A stretch of 35,619 nt of DNA, taken from positions 1 to 35,619 of the forward strand of contig JAISLI010000045.1 of the NCBI GenBank assembly GCA_031291035.1. The letters are read 5' to 3'. Numbering within the stretch: the first letter of the stretch is position 1; each line of letters begins with the position of its first letter. This DNA comes from Desulfovibrio sp. GTDB taxonomy: Bacteria > Desulfobacterota > Desulfovibrionia > Desulfovibrionales > Desulfovibrionaceae. The position numbers and the translations under genes are program-made. Below the pieces are notes generated by a model, which worked only from the letters and a program-made list of their open reading frames with translations, was not told the DNA's origin and did not search any database. Below, piece after piece: positions 23,908 to 32,627 of the stretch.

Positions 23908-24111
23908 TTGCCAGGTGTTTTTCTCAACGAGGACGATTATAATTTTGACATCGCATTGCGTCGTTTTAAAAAGCAGGTGGAAAAAGCCGGCATTTTATCA
24001 GAAATGAAAAAACGCCAGCATTACGAAAAACCCAGCGTTATGCGCAAAAAGAAAAAAGCCGCCGCCCGCAAGCGTCTGATGAAAAAGATCAGAAAAATGA
24101 ACATAGCCTGA
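23908..24111 (+). CDS. rpsU: Ribosomal protein bS21
   Basis: A 67-aa protein of the small ribosomal subunit that sits near the anti-Shine-Dalgarno end of 16S rRNA and affects initiation. The sequence is a canonical bS21: [35 protein letters not shown], then the basic tail [18 protein letters not shown]. The start codon is TTG (23908), fixed by the conserved PGVxLNE N-terminus; no ATG can replace it. The ribosome-binding site is the G11 tract. First gene of the macromolecular-synthesis operon; a hairpin terminator lies 39 nt after its stop. Confidence 0.95.
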   Translation: MPGVFLNEDDYNFDIALRRFKKQVEKAGILSEMKKRQHYEKPSVMRKKKKAAARKRLMKKIRKMNIA

Positions 24112-24149
24112 TGCCTGTGTCTTTGCCCGTTGTATCACCGTCAACGTAC

Positions 24150-24184
24150 GTTGCGGGGAGCCCCGGTGGTTTCCCGCAACTTTT
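24150..24184 (+). terminator. Rho-independent terminator/attenuator after rpsU
   Basis: GTTGCGGG (24150-24157) pairs with CCCGCAAC (24173-24180), extended by two weaker pairs, and is followed by TTTT (24181-24184). It lies between rpsU and yqeY, where the E. coli rpsU-dnaG-rpoD operon also has a partial terminator. Confidence 0.7.
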
Positions 24185-24191
24185 GTCTGCC

Positions 24192-24650
24192 ATGACCTTC
24201 ACAGAACGAATTGAAAAAGAATACATTTCGGCCTACAAGGCCGGAGATTCCGTGCGGCTGAGCGTTTTGCGCCTGCTGAAGACCGCGGTGAAAAACCGTC
24301 TTGTGGCGCTTTGTCGGCCGGGAGGAACGCTGTCCGATGACGAAATGCTTGCCGTCGTCACCAGAGAGGCCAAACAGCGGCGGGATTCCATGGAGCAGTA
24401 TACCGCGGCCGGTCGTCCGGATCTGACGGAGAAGGAGCAGGCGGAGCTGGCCGTTCTTGGGGGGTATTTGCCAAAGCCCCTGACTCCTGAAGAGCTTGTC
24501 GCGGTTGTTGACGCCGCAATCAAAGATATGTCGGCATGTTCTCCCGGAGATACGGGCAGAGTCATTTCCTCCGTTATGGCCCGGCACGGGGGGCGTATTG
24601 ACGGAAAGGCGCTTGCCGAAACAGTGAAGGCCCGTCTGGCCCGGCTCTGA
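24192..24650 (+). CDS. yqeY: GatB/YqeY domain protein
   Basis: Related to the tail domain of the GatB amidotransferase subunit; the exact role of free YqeY proteins is not known, though a tRNA-linked function is supposed. From ATG 24192 the protein has 152 aa, the usual size: TFTERIEKEYISAYKAGD, RLSVLRLLKTAVKNR, REAKQRRDSMEQY, EKEQAELAVLGGYLP, GRVISSVMARHGGRIDGK. There is no Shine-Dalgarno and the terminator hairpin ends eight bases earlier. An in-frame ATG at 24111 overlaps the rpsU stop (TGATG) and would add 27 residues, with the hairpin inside the coding sequence. Which start is used decides whether translation coupling can override termination. Confidence 0.88.
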   Translation: MTFTERIEKEYISAYKAGDSVRLSVLRLLKTAVKNRLVALCRPGGTLSDDEMLAVVTREAKQRRDSMEQYTAAGRPDLTEKEQAELAVLGGYLPKPLTPEELVAVVDAAIKDMSACSPGDTGRVISSVMARHGGRIDGKALAETVKARLARL

Positions 24651-27025
24651 TGATACATCAGCGCACGCTGACGGCACTGGAATTTCACAAAATCTCCGGG
24701 CGTCTTGCCGAATTATGCGAATCACCGGCCGGCCGCGGACGCGCCCTGGCTCTGAGGCCGCTGCAATGCGTGGAGGAAGCTTTTCTCGCGGCCAGGGTAT
24801 ATGAGGAATCCGTCGTCTGTTTTTCCGCCGGCGACAACAAAAACGGTTTTGTCTTGCCTTCTTTTCCGGATATATGCGCTTTGCTCGACCATACGGCCTT
24901 TCCCGCGCAAAATCCCTATGACGCCGACGCGTTCTGGGCGATGCGGGAAACGCTGGGACTTGCCCGCATCGCGCATGAAGCCATCAACGTGCCGGAAGCC
25001 GAAAAGCATTGGCCCAACCTTCTTCACATCGCCCTCGCGGTGCCCTGGCCGGTTCAGCTTGCGGCAGCGCTGTCGCGTTGCATCTCTGACGACGCGCTGA
25101 TACGGGATGCGGCCTCGCCCGAGCTCTATCGCCTCCGCTCGGAGTTGCGCCGCATGCATCAGACCTGTACGCGCAAGATCAGGGAATTCGCCTTGCAGTA
25201 CAATATTTCGCGCTACCTGCAGGACGAGTTCATCACGCTTTCCTCCGACCGCTATGTGCTCCCCCTGAAAGGCAATTTCAAAGGGCAATTGCAAGGCATC
25301 ATTCACGACTGGTCACAAACCGGTGAAACCTGCTATTTTGAACCCGTGTTTTTGCTCGAGCTGAACAACCGCCTTCAGGAGTTAAAGCATGAGGAGAGGG
25401 CGGAAGAACAAAAAATTCTCGCATACCTTCATGGTCTTGTGCTGGCCGAGATAACAGGTGTTCGCGCTGCCTCGGAACTCCTGATCCGGCTCGACATCCT
25501 GCAGGCGAAACGCCGGCTTGCGGATTTGTTTGATGGCCGTTGTCTGGCGCTTGCGACTCCGGAAGAAGGCATTGAACTGCTGGATGCCCGTCACCCGCTC
25601 CTTGCTCTGGAGCAGTCCGCGTTACGGCGCCCAGGCGATGACGACAGGGACAACTGCGGGAACTCCCGTGTGCGGCCCGTGCGCATTCGGCTCCGGCCCG
25701 GCGAGCGGGCGCTGATAATCACCGGCGGAAATGCCGGCGGAAAAACAGTCTGTCTCAAAACTCTCGGCCTGATAGCCGCCATGACGTTCAGCGGGCTGCC
25801 CGTGCCCGCGGCGAAGGGCTCGCGCATTCCCTGGTTCAAACGCATTGACGCCTTTATTGGCGACGAGCAGAGCCTGGAAAACAGTGTTTCCACATTTACC
25901 GCGCAGATTCGGCATCTGGCCAAGGCATTAAAATATCTTGATCACGCCAGTCTGGTTTTGCTGGATGAGTTTGGCGCGGGTACGGATCCGGCCGAGGGCG
26001 CGGCGTTGGCGCTCGCGGTCTGTGACGCGCTGCTGGAACGCGGGGCTTTTATCCTGGCCGCGACACATTTCCCCGCGCTCAAGTCTTATGCTTTGACGCG
26101 CGAACATGTCCGGGCCGCTTCCATGCTTTTTGAACCCGAAACAAGAAAACCGCTGTTCAGGCTCGCGTATGACCAGGTCGGCGCGAGTCAGGCTTTGCAT
26201 GTGGCGCGTGAGCATGGTCTGCCGCAAAGCATAACCGACAGGGCGGAACAGTATCTTCTGCAATACGGGCGGGAAACCTCGGAGATTCTCGACCGGCTCA
26301 ACGCGCTGGCCGCACAGCGGGAGAAAGAACTGGACAACATGGCTCTGGAGCGCCGAAAAGCGCAGAATGCCTTGCAGAAGACAAAAGAACGCCTGGAAAG
26401 CGAGCGCCGGAAGTTATATGAGGACGTGCGTTCCAGAGCCGGGGAGCTGATGCGGGCATGGAAGGAAGGGCGAGTCGGCCACAAGCGGGCCTTGAAAGAG
26501 ATGGCTCAGCTCCGCGTGTCGCTCGCGCCCGCGCATGTGGCCGAAGGCAATTTCTCCACGGTGCCGGCGGAAAATTTTCAGATTGGCCAGCTCGTGCTGC
26601 ACCGCGCCTTCAATAAATCCGGCACGGTTGCCGAAATTGACGAACGCCGCGGGCGTCTGCGTTTGAACCTGAACGGCGTAACCCTCTGGGCTAAAGTTGA
26701 GGATGTTTCCGCGCGCCCCACGGGGGAAAATCCGCCCCGGCTCCCGCATGTCCTTCGTCCCGCCGACAAAAAACCGGAGGCCGAATCGTTCCGGATTGAT
26801 CTGCGCGGCATGAACGCCGCGGAAGCCGTGCGCGCGGTAGATCGTTTTGTGGACCGGGCGTTGCTGGCCGGATGCGCGGAGGTTGAAATCATCCACGGTC
26901 GCGGCACAGGCGCATTGCGGCGTGAAATTCACAATTTTTTGCATACGGTTTCTTCTGTTGAGCGTTTTGCGACAGCCCCCGAGAACCTCGGCGGGGACGG
27001 AATGACCATCGTCAGCTTACGCTGA
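24650..27025 (+). CDS. mutS2: Endonuclease MutS2
   Basis: A MutS-like ATPase thought to suppress recombination or to rescue collided ribosomes. 791 aa, normal length. Order: N-terminal core and lever domains (about 1-330), ATPase with Walker A ITGGNAGGKTVCLKTLG (around 362-378), the signature FIGDEQSLENSVSTFTAQIRH, Walker B LVLLDEFGAGTDPAEGA, a coiled-coil arm (about 540-620, rich in Lys/Glu/Arg), and the C-terminal Smr nuclease domain with IDLRGMNAAEAV and IIHGRGTGALR. The ATG overlaps the yqeY stop (TGATG). Both the LDLR-like and HGRG motifs of active Smr domains are present. Confidence 0.97.
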   Translation: MIHQRTLTALEFHKISGRLAELCESPAGRGRALALRPLQCVEEAFLAARVYEESVVCFSAGDNKNGFVLPSFPDICALLDHTAFPAQNPYDADAFWAMRETLGLARIAHEAINVPEAEKHWPNLLHIALAVPWPVQLAAALSRCISDDALIRDAASPELYRLRSELRRMHQTCTRKIREFALQYNISRYLQDEFITLSSDRYVLPLKGNFKGQLQGIIHDWSQTGETCYFEPVFLLELNNRLQELKHEERAEEQKILAYLHGLVLAEITGVRAASELLIRLDILQAKRRLADLFDGRCLALATPEEGIELLDARHPLLALEQSALRRPGDDDRDNCGNSRVRPVRIRLRPGERALIITGGNAGGKTVCLKTLGLIAAMTFSGLPVPAAKGSRIPWFKRIDAFIGDEQSLENSVSTFTAQIRHLAKALKYLDHASLVLLDEFGAGTDPAEGAALALAVCDALLERGAFILAATHFPALKSYALTREHVRAASMLFEPETRKPLFRLAYDQVGASQALHVAREHGLPQSITDRAEQYLLQYGRETSEILDRLNALAAQREKELDNMALERRKAQNALQKTKERLESERRKLYEDVRSRAGELMRAWKEGRVGHKRALKEMAQLRVSLAPAHVAEGNFSTVPAENFQIGQLVLHRAFNKSGTVAEIDERRGRLRLNLNGVTLWAKVEDVSARPTGENPPRLPHVLRPADKKPEAESFRIDLRGMNAAEAVRAVDRFVDRALLAGCAEVEIIHGRGTGALRREIHNFLHTVSSVERFATAPENLGGDGMTIVSLR

Positions 27026-27043
27026 CATGAAAGGTCGGGTTTA

Positions 27044-28792
27044 TTGATCATGAAAACCGGCGACACCGTGCGTCTTGTCAAAGAGCGTCTCAACATTGTC
27101 GATATGGTACGCCGCTATGTGGAGCTTAAACGTAACGGAACCCGCTGGGTGGCCCCTTGTCCTTTTCATCCTGAAACAAAACCCTCCTTCAGCGTCAACG
27201 AGGAACTCGGCGTCTTCTATTGCTTCGGATGCCAGGCTTCCGGAGATATTTTCACTTTTTACAGCCGGATTAACGGGCTGGACTTTAAAGAAACACTTGA
27301 ACAATTGGCTCTGGAAGCCGGCGTCAGTCCGGGACGCTCCCCAGTCGCCAACGACCGGAGACATGAGGAAAAATCCGATACGCACCGTTCCGCGCGGCAA
27401 CAGATGCTGCGCATGCACCAGATCGCCGCGGCGCATTTTACAACCGAACTTAAAGGAAACGGCGGCGCGGAATGTCGCGATTATATTAAACGACGCGGCC
27501 TGAACGATGAGATTGCGGAGCATTTCGGCCTTGGCTGGGCCGGGCGTGAGTGGGACTCCCTGACCAAAAGATTGCGCCGCGCCGGTTTCAGCGAGCAGGT
27601 TGCCGTCGGGGCCAATTTGCTGAGCAAATCGGCCAAAGGCGCTGTTTATGACAGATTTCGCGGACGCCTTGTCTTTCCCATCAAAAATTTGGCGGGACAG
27701 GTTATCGCATTCGGCGGGCGGATAATCCGGGATGAAGACGAGGCGAAATATATCAACAGCGCCGACACCCCAATCTATAAAAAAGGAGAGCATATCTTCG
27801 GTTTGCCGCAGGCCCGAAAAAATATCACGTCTGTTGGAACGGCGCTTCTGACCGAAGGATATATGGATGTCGTCACACTGCACCAGTTCGGCTACGGAAA
27901 TGCCGTGGGGGTACTCGGAACGGCCCTGACGCCCGAACAGGTGAAGCGCATATCCGGTTTCACGTCGCGGGTGACGATGCTGTTCGACGGAGACCGGGCA
28001 GGCCGGAAAGCCGCTTTGCGGGGCTGCGAGATGTTGCTGGCCCGCGGGCTTGACTGTTCCGTCGTCGTCTTTCCGGATGGCGAGGATATTGACAGCTTTT
28101 TGCGGAAAGAGGGGACCGGGGCGTTTGATGAGCTGCTCCGCAATGCCGTTGACGGTTTGAAATACTGCATTACTCTTTTAAAAAGCCGGGCTCCGCGCGA
28201 AGCTGTGGAATGGGCGCGCAATTTTTTGCGTAGCGTGGAAATCCCTGAACTGCTCAGCCCCTATCTTTCAAAACTCGCCGGGAATTTGCAGCTTTCAGAG
28301 AATGTCCTGCGGGAGAATCTCGCTGACTGGCACGGACAGAATCAGTCGAAACACCGGACGCTCCCGCCAAACACGCATGAAAAAAAGCCATCACGGCAAA
28401 ACATGCGGGACCGGCAAATACTTATGTTTGCCGTCCGCTATCCTGCGCGGCTTCATGATTTGCGCGCCATGGGCGCTGATATGCTCCTGCAGTCGGCCAT
28501 TGCGAAAAAAACCTGGAAAAATCTTGCAGAATGGGGAGAGGACGCGCATCACCATCTGGAAGATGCGGAAAAAAATTTCTGGCTGCTTTGCAGAGGCCCC
28601 CATGCCCCTCCAAGGGACAATGGCGACAGAGAGCTGGAACTTTTGCGCAATCAACTGGACGCGTATTATGACTGTGCGCAGAAATCCTCTGTTTTCGTCG
28701 CCTTGTCGAGCAATACATCCACAGGTGACTTTGATTCCGATTTGGATTATCTTCGCGCACTGCAAAAGACCCTGGAGAAAAAACATGAATAA
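27044..28792 (+). CDS. dnaG: DNA primase DnaG
   Basis: Makes RNA primers for replication and binds the DnaB helicase through its C-terminus. 582 aa from TTG 27044; an ATG at 27050 is possible but farther from the AAAGG site. The CHC2 zinc ribbon is [11 protein letters not shown]...FYCFGC (C39, H42, two Cys near 61-64). TOPRIM acidic motifs: [10 protein letters not shown] and [23 protein letters not shown] linker ([10 protein letters not shown]) is present. The C-terminal helicase-binding part (about 430-582) is divergent, as usual. Its last eight bases overlap rpoD. Confidence 0.97.
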   Translation: MIMKTGDTVRLVKERLNIVDMVRRYVELKRNGTRWVAPCPFHPETKPSFSVNEELGVFYCFGCQASGDIFTFYSRINGLDFKETLEQLALEAGVSPGRSPVANDRRHEEKSDTHRSARQQMLRMHQIAAAHFTTELKGNGGAECRDYIKRRGLNDEIAEHFGLGWAGREWDSLTKRLRRAGFSEQVAVGANLLSKSAKGAVYDRFRGRLVFPIKNLAGQVIAFGGRIIRDEDEAKYINSADTPIYKKGEHIFGLPQARKNITSVGTALLTEGYMDVVTLHQFGYGNAVGVLGTALTPEQVKRISGFTSRVTMLFDGDRAGRKAALRGCEMLLARGLDCSVVVFPDGEDIDSFLRKEGTGAFDELLRNAVDGLKYCITLLKSRAPREAVEWARNFLRSVEIPELLSPYLSKLAGNLQLSENVLRENLADWHGQNQSKHRTLPPNTHEKKPSRQNMRDRQILMFAVRYPARLHDLRAMGADMLLQSAIAKKTWKNLAEWGEDAHHHLEDAEKNFWLLCRGPHAPPRDNGDRELELLRNQLDAYYDCAQKSSVFVALSSNTSTGDFDSDLDYLRALQKTLEKKHE

Positions 28793-30554
28793 TATCAAAA
28801 ATATTCCGCAAATACAATCGCTTATATTAAAAGGGCAAGGCGCCGGTTTTTTGACGTATGCGGAAGTCAATAAAGCGGTTCCCATGGAAATGAGTACCCC
28901 TGAAATATTGGAAGAAATTATAGGTATTTTTGAGCAGTTGGAAATTGATATTGTCACGTCCGAAAGCGAAGTCAAAAAAACTTCCTCGTCCGAGGCGGAT
29001 GCGGGCGAAGATATTACGGATGCCTCACTGGAACTGACTGAAGACGAGGATCCCGCGGATTTTTCTCCGCGCAGCACGGACCCCGTGCGCATGTATCTGC
29101 GTGAAATGGGCGCGGTGCCGCTTCTGGACCGCGACGGAGAAGTGGTCATCGCAAAAAAAATTGAAATGGGCGAACAGGAAGTTCTTTATGCGCTTGTTGA
29201 AGTTCCCGTCGCCGTTGAAGAACTGATCAATGTCGGCGAAGACTTGCGACTGAACCGCGTCAAGCTTAAAGATGTTGTCAAGACCATTGAAGAGGACGAC
29301 CCCAGCGAGGATGAAATGAACCAGCGTTCGCGGGTTATTCTGCTTCTGGATGAAATCAGGCAGATATTCAAAAAAAAACGCAAGATTTACAAGAAGCTTG
29401 ATGACTGCGCCACTCTGGAGCGCAGGGTCGCGGCCATTCAGAAGGAAATAGTCTGCTATAAAGATGAAATCGTCACGCGGCTGCGCGACATCAAACTGGA
29501 AAAAAGGCTGATAGACCGCATCAGCGAAACTGTTGAGGATTATGTGCGGCAGATGCACAACTGTCAGCGCGATCTTTCAGCCTACATTCTTTCCACCGGA
29601 AAAACCCAGGCGGAGATTCAAAATCTTTTCGCAAAACTGGAGCAGCGTGAGACGGCTCCCATTGAAGCGGCGAGAAACCTGCATCTGAGCCTGGACGAGC
29701 TTTTTTCCTTCAAGGAAATGATCATCGGCAAAATTGAAATCCTGAACCGTCTCCAGGAAAAATGCTGTCACAATGTCGTTGATCTTGAGGAAGTGCTGTG
29801 GCGCATCAAACGCGGCAATGCGGCTGCCATGCGCGCCAAGCAGGAGCTTATCCGCTCAAATCTACGTCTGGTGGTTTCCATTGCCAAAAAATATACCAAC
29901 CGCGGCCTGCAGTTTCTGGATCTCATTCAGGAAGGCAACATCGGCCTGATGAAAGCCGTGGACAAGTTCGAGTACCAGCGGGGCTACAAATTCTCGACGT
30001 ACGCCACATGGTGGATTCGTCAGGCCATTACGCGCGCCATTGCCGACCAGGCAAGAACCATCCGTATTCCTGTCCACATGATTGAAACCATTAACAAGCT
30101 GATGCGGACAGCGCGCTATCTTGTGCAGGAATTGGGGCGGGATCCCACGCCGGAAGAAATTGCGGAACGCATGGATTATCCTGTGGACAAGGTCAAAAAA
30201 GTTCTTAAAATCGCCAAGGAACCGATTTCACTGGAAACTCCCATCGGTGATGAAGAGGATTCCAGCCTTGGTGATTTTATAGAAGACAAAAAGGCCGTCG
30301 CGCCGGCCGAAGAAGTCATCAATACGAAACTTGCCGAACAGTTGGCCGCTGTTCTCGCCGATTTGACGACACGTGAGGAACAGGTGCTGCGCAAGCGTTT
30401 CGGCATAGCGGAAAAAAGCGATCATACCCTGGAGGAAGTCGGCAAACTCTTCAACGTCACCAGAGAGCGCATACGCCAGATAGAAGCCAAGGCCCTGCGC
30501 AAACTCAGGCATCCCATACGCAGCCAGCCGTTGCGTTCGTATCATGAAAGTTGA
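28785..30554 (+). CDS. rpoD: RNA polymerase primary sigma factor RpoD
   Basis: The housekeeping sigma factor; 589 aa from ATG 28785, with GGAG at 28773-28776. N-terminal region 1.1 ([21 protein letters not shown]) is followed by an acidic linker, region 1.2 ([18 protein letters not shown]), a non-conserved region of ~200 residues, region 2 ([27 protein letters not shown] with [16 protein letters not shown]), region 3 and region 4 ([26 protein letters not shown]). The helix that reads the -35 box is intact, fitting the TTGNNN boxes found here. The in-frame extension to 28302 runs inside dnaG and is rejected. Confidence 0.98.
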   Translation: MNNIKNIPQIQSLILKGQGAGFLTYAEVNKAVPMEMSTPEILEEIIGIFEQLEIDIVTSESEVKKTSSSEADAGEDITDASLELTEDEDPADFSPRSTDPVRMYLREMGAVPLLDRDGEVVIAKKIEMGEQEVLYALVEVPVAVEELINVGEDLRLNRVKLKDVVKTIEEDDPSEDEMNQRSRVILLLDEIRQIFKKKRKIYKKLDDCATLERRVAAIQKEIVCYKDEIVTRLRDIKLEKRLIDRISETVEDYVRQMHNCQRDLSAYILSTGKTQAEIQNLFAKLEQRETAPIEAARNLHLSLDELFSFKEMIIGKIEILNRLQEKCCHNVVDLEEVLWRIKRGNAAAMRAKQELIRSNLRLVVSIAKKYTNRGLQFLDLIQEGNIGLMKAVDKFEYQRGYKFSTYATWWIRQAITRAIADQARTIRIPVHMIETINKLMRTARYLVQELGRDPTPEEIAERMDYPVDKVKKVLKIAKEPISLETPIGDEEDSSLGDFIEDKKAVAPAEEVINTKLAEQLAAVLADLTTREEQVLRKRFGIAEKSDHTLEEVGKLFNVTRERIRQIEAKALRKLRHPIRSQPLRSYHES

Positions 30555-30572
30555 GCGCCGTCCGGATCTGAT

Positions 30573-31304
30573 ATGCGCAATCCTTTTGCTTTTTCCGGGA
30601 GCCGCAGATTTTTTGGAGCGCTTTTCTGTTTTTCGCTCTGCCTGATGGCCGGCGGGGCGCTTGCCGCCAAGGCCAGGCCGCCGTCAAAGGACGCCCCCCA
30701 GGCGAAGGCGCTGTCACATGATGAGGGAATTGTCGCCTACTGCTTCGACGGAGACTCCGTCAAACTGACCGACAGACGCGTTATACGGCTCGCCGGCATC
30801 GACGCCCCCGAACTGCCGCATGACAGGCGCAAGGTGCAGTATTACGCGCGCGAGGCCCGGCAGGAACTCGCCCGTCTGGCGCAGGGCAAAAAAGTCCGTC
30901 TTGTCGCCGTCGGGCGGAGAGGGGAGAAAGACTCCAACGGGCGGATGGTCGCCGACCTTCGCCTCGAGAACGGACAGTCCCTGAACGCGCTGATGATACG
31001 TCGCGGAGCGGCATTCTTTTATTCGCACAAGGATCAGAATGCCGATTTTCAGAAACACCTTCTGGAACTGCAACGTAAAGCCATTGCCGGCCGCGCCGGC
31101 TTGTGGAATCGTCTGTTTTCCCTCCCGCTGGCCTTGAACAATTATATCGGCAATCGCGCGTCCTCGCGTTTTTTTCCGGCTGACTGTCCCGAGGTCCGGC
31201 ATATCAAACCGCGCAACAGAGTTCATTTCGGCACCCTGATGGACGCGTTTCTGGCAGGATACGCGCCGGCCAGGATATGCCTGTTCTGGCCGGGCGTTCC
31301 GTAA
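30573..31304 (+). CDS. Exported thermonuclease-family protein
   Basis: A staphylococcal-nuclease-like protein with a signal peptide (about 1-32; FFGALFCFSLCLMAGGALAA, cleavage after ALAA) so it should act in the periplasm or outside. The SNase fold covers about 50-180: CFDGDSVKLTDRR, IRLAGIDAPELPH (catalytic Arg and the acidic residues), YYAREARQELARL, KDSNGRMVADLRL (second catalytic Arg) and LNALMIRRGAAFFY. The C-terminal ~60 residues are extra and have two Cys that could form a disulfide. 18 nt after rpoD, so it may be cotranscribed, although the function is unrelated. A hairpin with T-tract follows it. Confidence 0.88.
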   Translation: MRNPFAFSGSRRFFGALFCFSLCLMAGGALAAKARPPSKDAPQAKALSHDEGIVAYCFDGDSVKLTDRRVIRLAGIDAPELPHDRRKVQYYAREARQELARLAQGKKVRLVAVGRRGEKDSNGRMVADLRLENGQSLNALMIRRGAAFFYSHKDQNADFQKHLLELQRKAIAGRAGLWNRLFSLPLALNNYIGNRASSRFFPADCPEVRHIKPRNRVHFGTLMDAFLAGYAPARICLFWPGVP

Positions 31305-31336
31305 AATTTTTGCCGGCAGGCCCCGGACGGGCATCG

Positions 31337-31366
31337 CAATTCCGAAAAACTCCGGAATTGAATTTT
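31337..31366 (+). terminator. Rho-independent terminator after nuclease gene
   Basis: CAATTCCG (31337-31344) and CGGAATTG (31353-31360) form an 8-bp stem with an A-rich loop, followed by AATTTT. It would end the rpsU-rpoD-nuclease transcript. Confidence 0.6.
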
Positions 31367-31370
31367 CGCT

Positions 31371-31476
31371 TTCATCAAAAGTTCCTCCATGGTTTGAAAC
31401 CTCTCCCTTCAGGGAGATTGCAGTTCCGCCGGGTCGGAGTCGGTCGGCGGATGGAGTCGGCTGTGGATTGAAACAT
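31371..31476 (+). repeat. Dispersed repeat family 1, copy F
   Basis: 31371-31416 matches 2295-2340 at 42 of 46 positions; 31431-31476 resembles 5135-5177. It contains CTCCCT-TC-AGGGAG and ends in GGATTGAAAC. On the minus strand it ends in GAGGAAC, a Shine-Dalgarno, before an ATGAAA. With the promoter and leader described next it fills the 375-nt gap 31305-31679, which holds no convincing gene. Confidence 0.75.
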
Positions 31477-31477
31477 A

Positions 31478-31505
31478 TTGACTTTTTTTCAAATTGGGGC
31501 ATAGT
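31478..31505 (+). promoter_or_regulatory. Sigma-70 promoter candidate and long leader for the DsrM-like gene
   Basis: TTGACT (31478-31483), 16-nt spacer, CATAGT (31500-31505). The leader would be about 168 nt and includes a 7-bp hairpin GCCGTGC/GCACGGC (31605-31636). Confidence 0.4.
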
Positions 31506-31679
31506 TAAACTGCGCGTCATCATAATTGTCGGAGACGCGCGCGGCTGCCGGAGAGCGGGAAGCACAGCACAACAGGAGTGTGAGGAGCGCAACACATGAC
31601 ATAAGCCGTGCCTTTGCGGCAGTCGAACAGCACGGCAAACCCCTGATGCGGCGACATCATTGCGTATGTGGAGGTACGT

Positions 31680-32615
31680 ATGACAATGCTTTTCTACCTA
31701 CTTGCCTATTTGGCAATAGCGGGCTTTTTCTGTCTGGTTTTCCGGAAAGTCAGATCCTATTTGCAGGCCAGTCCCCTGCATGTGCGCTGGGAGCTTTATC
31801 CCGTGCCTCATGAAGGAGCGAAAACTTCATACGGCGGCAGTTTCATGGAGGAAAAAGAATGGTGGACGAAACCGCGCCATGTCCATCATCTGGGCGATGT
31901 CAAGGCCCTGATCGCCGAGGTGCTTTTTCTGCGGGCCACATTTGAGCACAACATCAAACTCTGGTTCCGCAGTTATCCTTTCCACTTCGGGATGTATATG
32001 CTTATGGGCGGCACGATTATCGTGCTTCTCGCGGCGGTTGCCCGGCTCTTCGGCGCAAGCCCCGACGGCGGACTGACGGTATTCATCGGCAACGTCATCA
32101 GCGCGGTTGTTCTTGTCGGCTCCCTGTGCATTGTCGGCGGCGGCATCGCCCTGATCCGCCGCCGCATGACGGACGAAGGGCTGAACAAATACACAACCCC
32201 GGAAATGTATTTCAATCTCGGCGTGTTTGTTGTTTTCGGCCTTTTCGGCCTTTTCGCCTGGATCGGCGCTCCCTCGTATTTCGAAATGGCCTGCGGCTTT
32301 CTCTGTAATCTGATGACATTCAATTTCGCTCCGCAGCCCGGTATATGGTTCGCCCTGCATCTGCTGACCGGCTTTTTTCTGCTGATCTGGATACCTTTGA
32401 CGCAGATGGCGCATCTTTTCATGAAATATTTCACCTATCACGACATACGCTGGGGCGATGAACCCACCACGTACAGTGAGCGCAACAAGAGCGTAATCCC
32501 CAATGCGCTGAAATATGCCGTCACCTGGTCGGCAAAGCATGTTACCGGCGGGGCCGGATCGAAAACCTGGCTTGAAGTCGCCACCAGCAATCCCGCAGCC
32601 CCCAAGAATGACTAG
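31680..32615 (+). CDS. DsrM-like (NarI/HdrE-type) cytochrome b membrane subunit
   Basis: A quinone-linked membrane subunit that should carry two b hemes. 311 aa; start ATG 31680 with GGAGGT at 31670-31675; the GTG at 31668 is rejected. Five membrane helices: LFYLLAYLAIAGFFCLVF, FHFGMYMLMGGTIIVLLAAV, a third around VFIGNVISAVVLVGSL, MYFNLGVFVVFGLFGLFAW, and IWFALHLLTGFFLLIWIPL-TQMAHLF. His residues in the second (FHFG) and last helices (ALHLL, MAHLF) are candidate heme ligands. The family includes DsrM, HmcE and TmcC; length and pairing with the next gene fit DsrM best. No cytochrome c partner lies in the window. Confidence 0.82.
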   Translation: MTMLFYLLAYLAIAGFFCLVFRKVRSYLQASPLHVRWELYPVPHEGAKTSYGGSFMEEKEWWTKPRHVHHLGDVKALIAEVLFLRATFEHNIKLWFRSYPFHFGMYMLMGGTIIVLLAAVARLFGASPDGGLTVFIGNVISAVVLVGSLCIVGGGIALIRRRMTDEGLNKYTTPEMYFNLGVFVVFGLFGLFAWIGAPSYFEMACGFLCNLMTFNFAPQPGIWFALHLLTGFFLLIWIPLTQMAHLFMKYFTYHDIRWGDEPTTYSERNKSVIPNALKYAVTWSAKHVTGGAGSKTWLEVATSNPAAPKND

Positions 32616-32627
32616 GGAGTTTTGAAC

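Noticed and set aside
28302..28784. 161-codon N-terminal extension of rpoD
   Set aside because: Lies inside dnaG in another frame; the ATG at 28785 has a good Shine-Dalgarno and the sigma region 1.1 start.
31223..31375. 50-codon minus-strand frame starting at the copy F Shine-Dalgarno
   Set aside because: Antisense to the nuclease C-terminus with no protein-like features; kept only as part of the repeat observation.
31391..31474. GGTTTGAAAC and GGATTGAAAC 74 nt apart, like the 3' end of type I-C CRISPR repeats
   Set aside because: Only the last ~8 bases agree, the rest of the two would-be repeats differ, and there is no regular array or cas gene.
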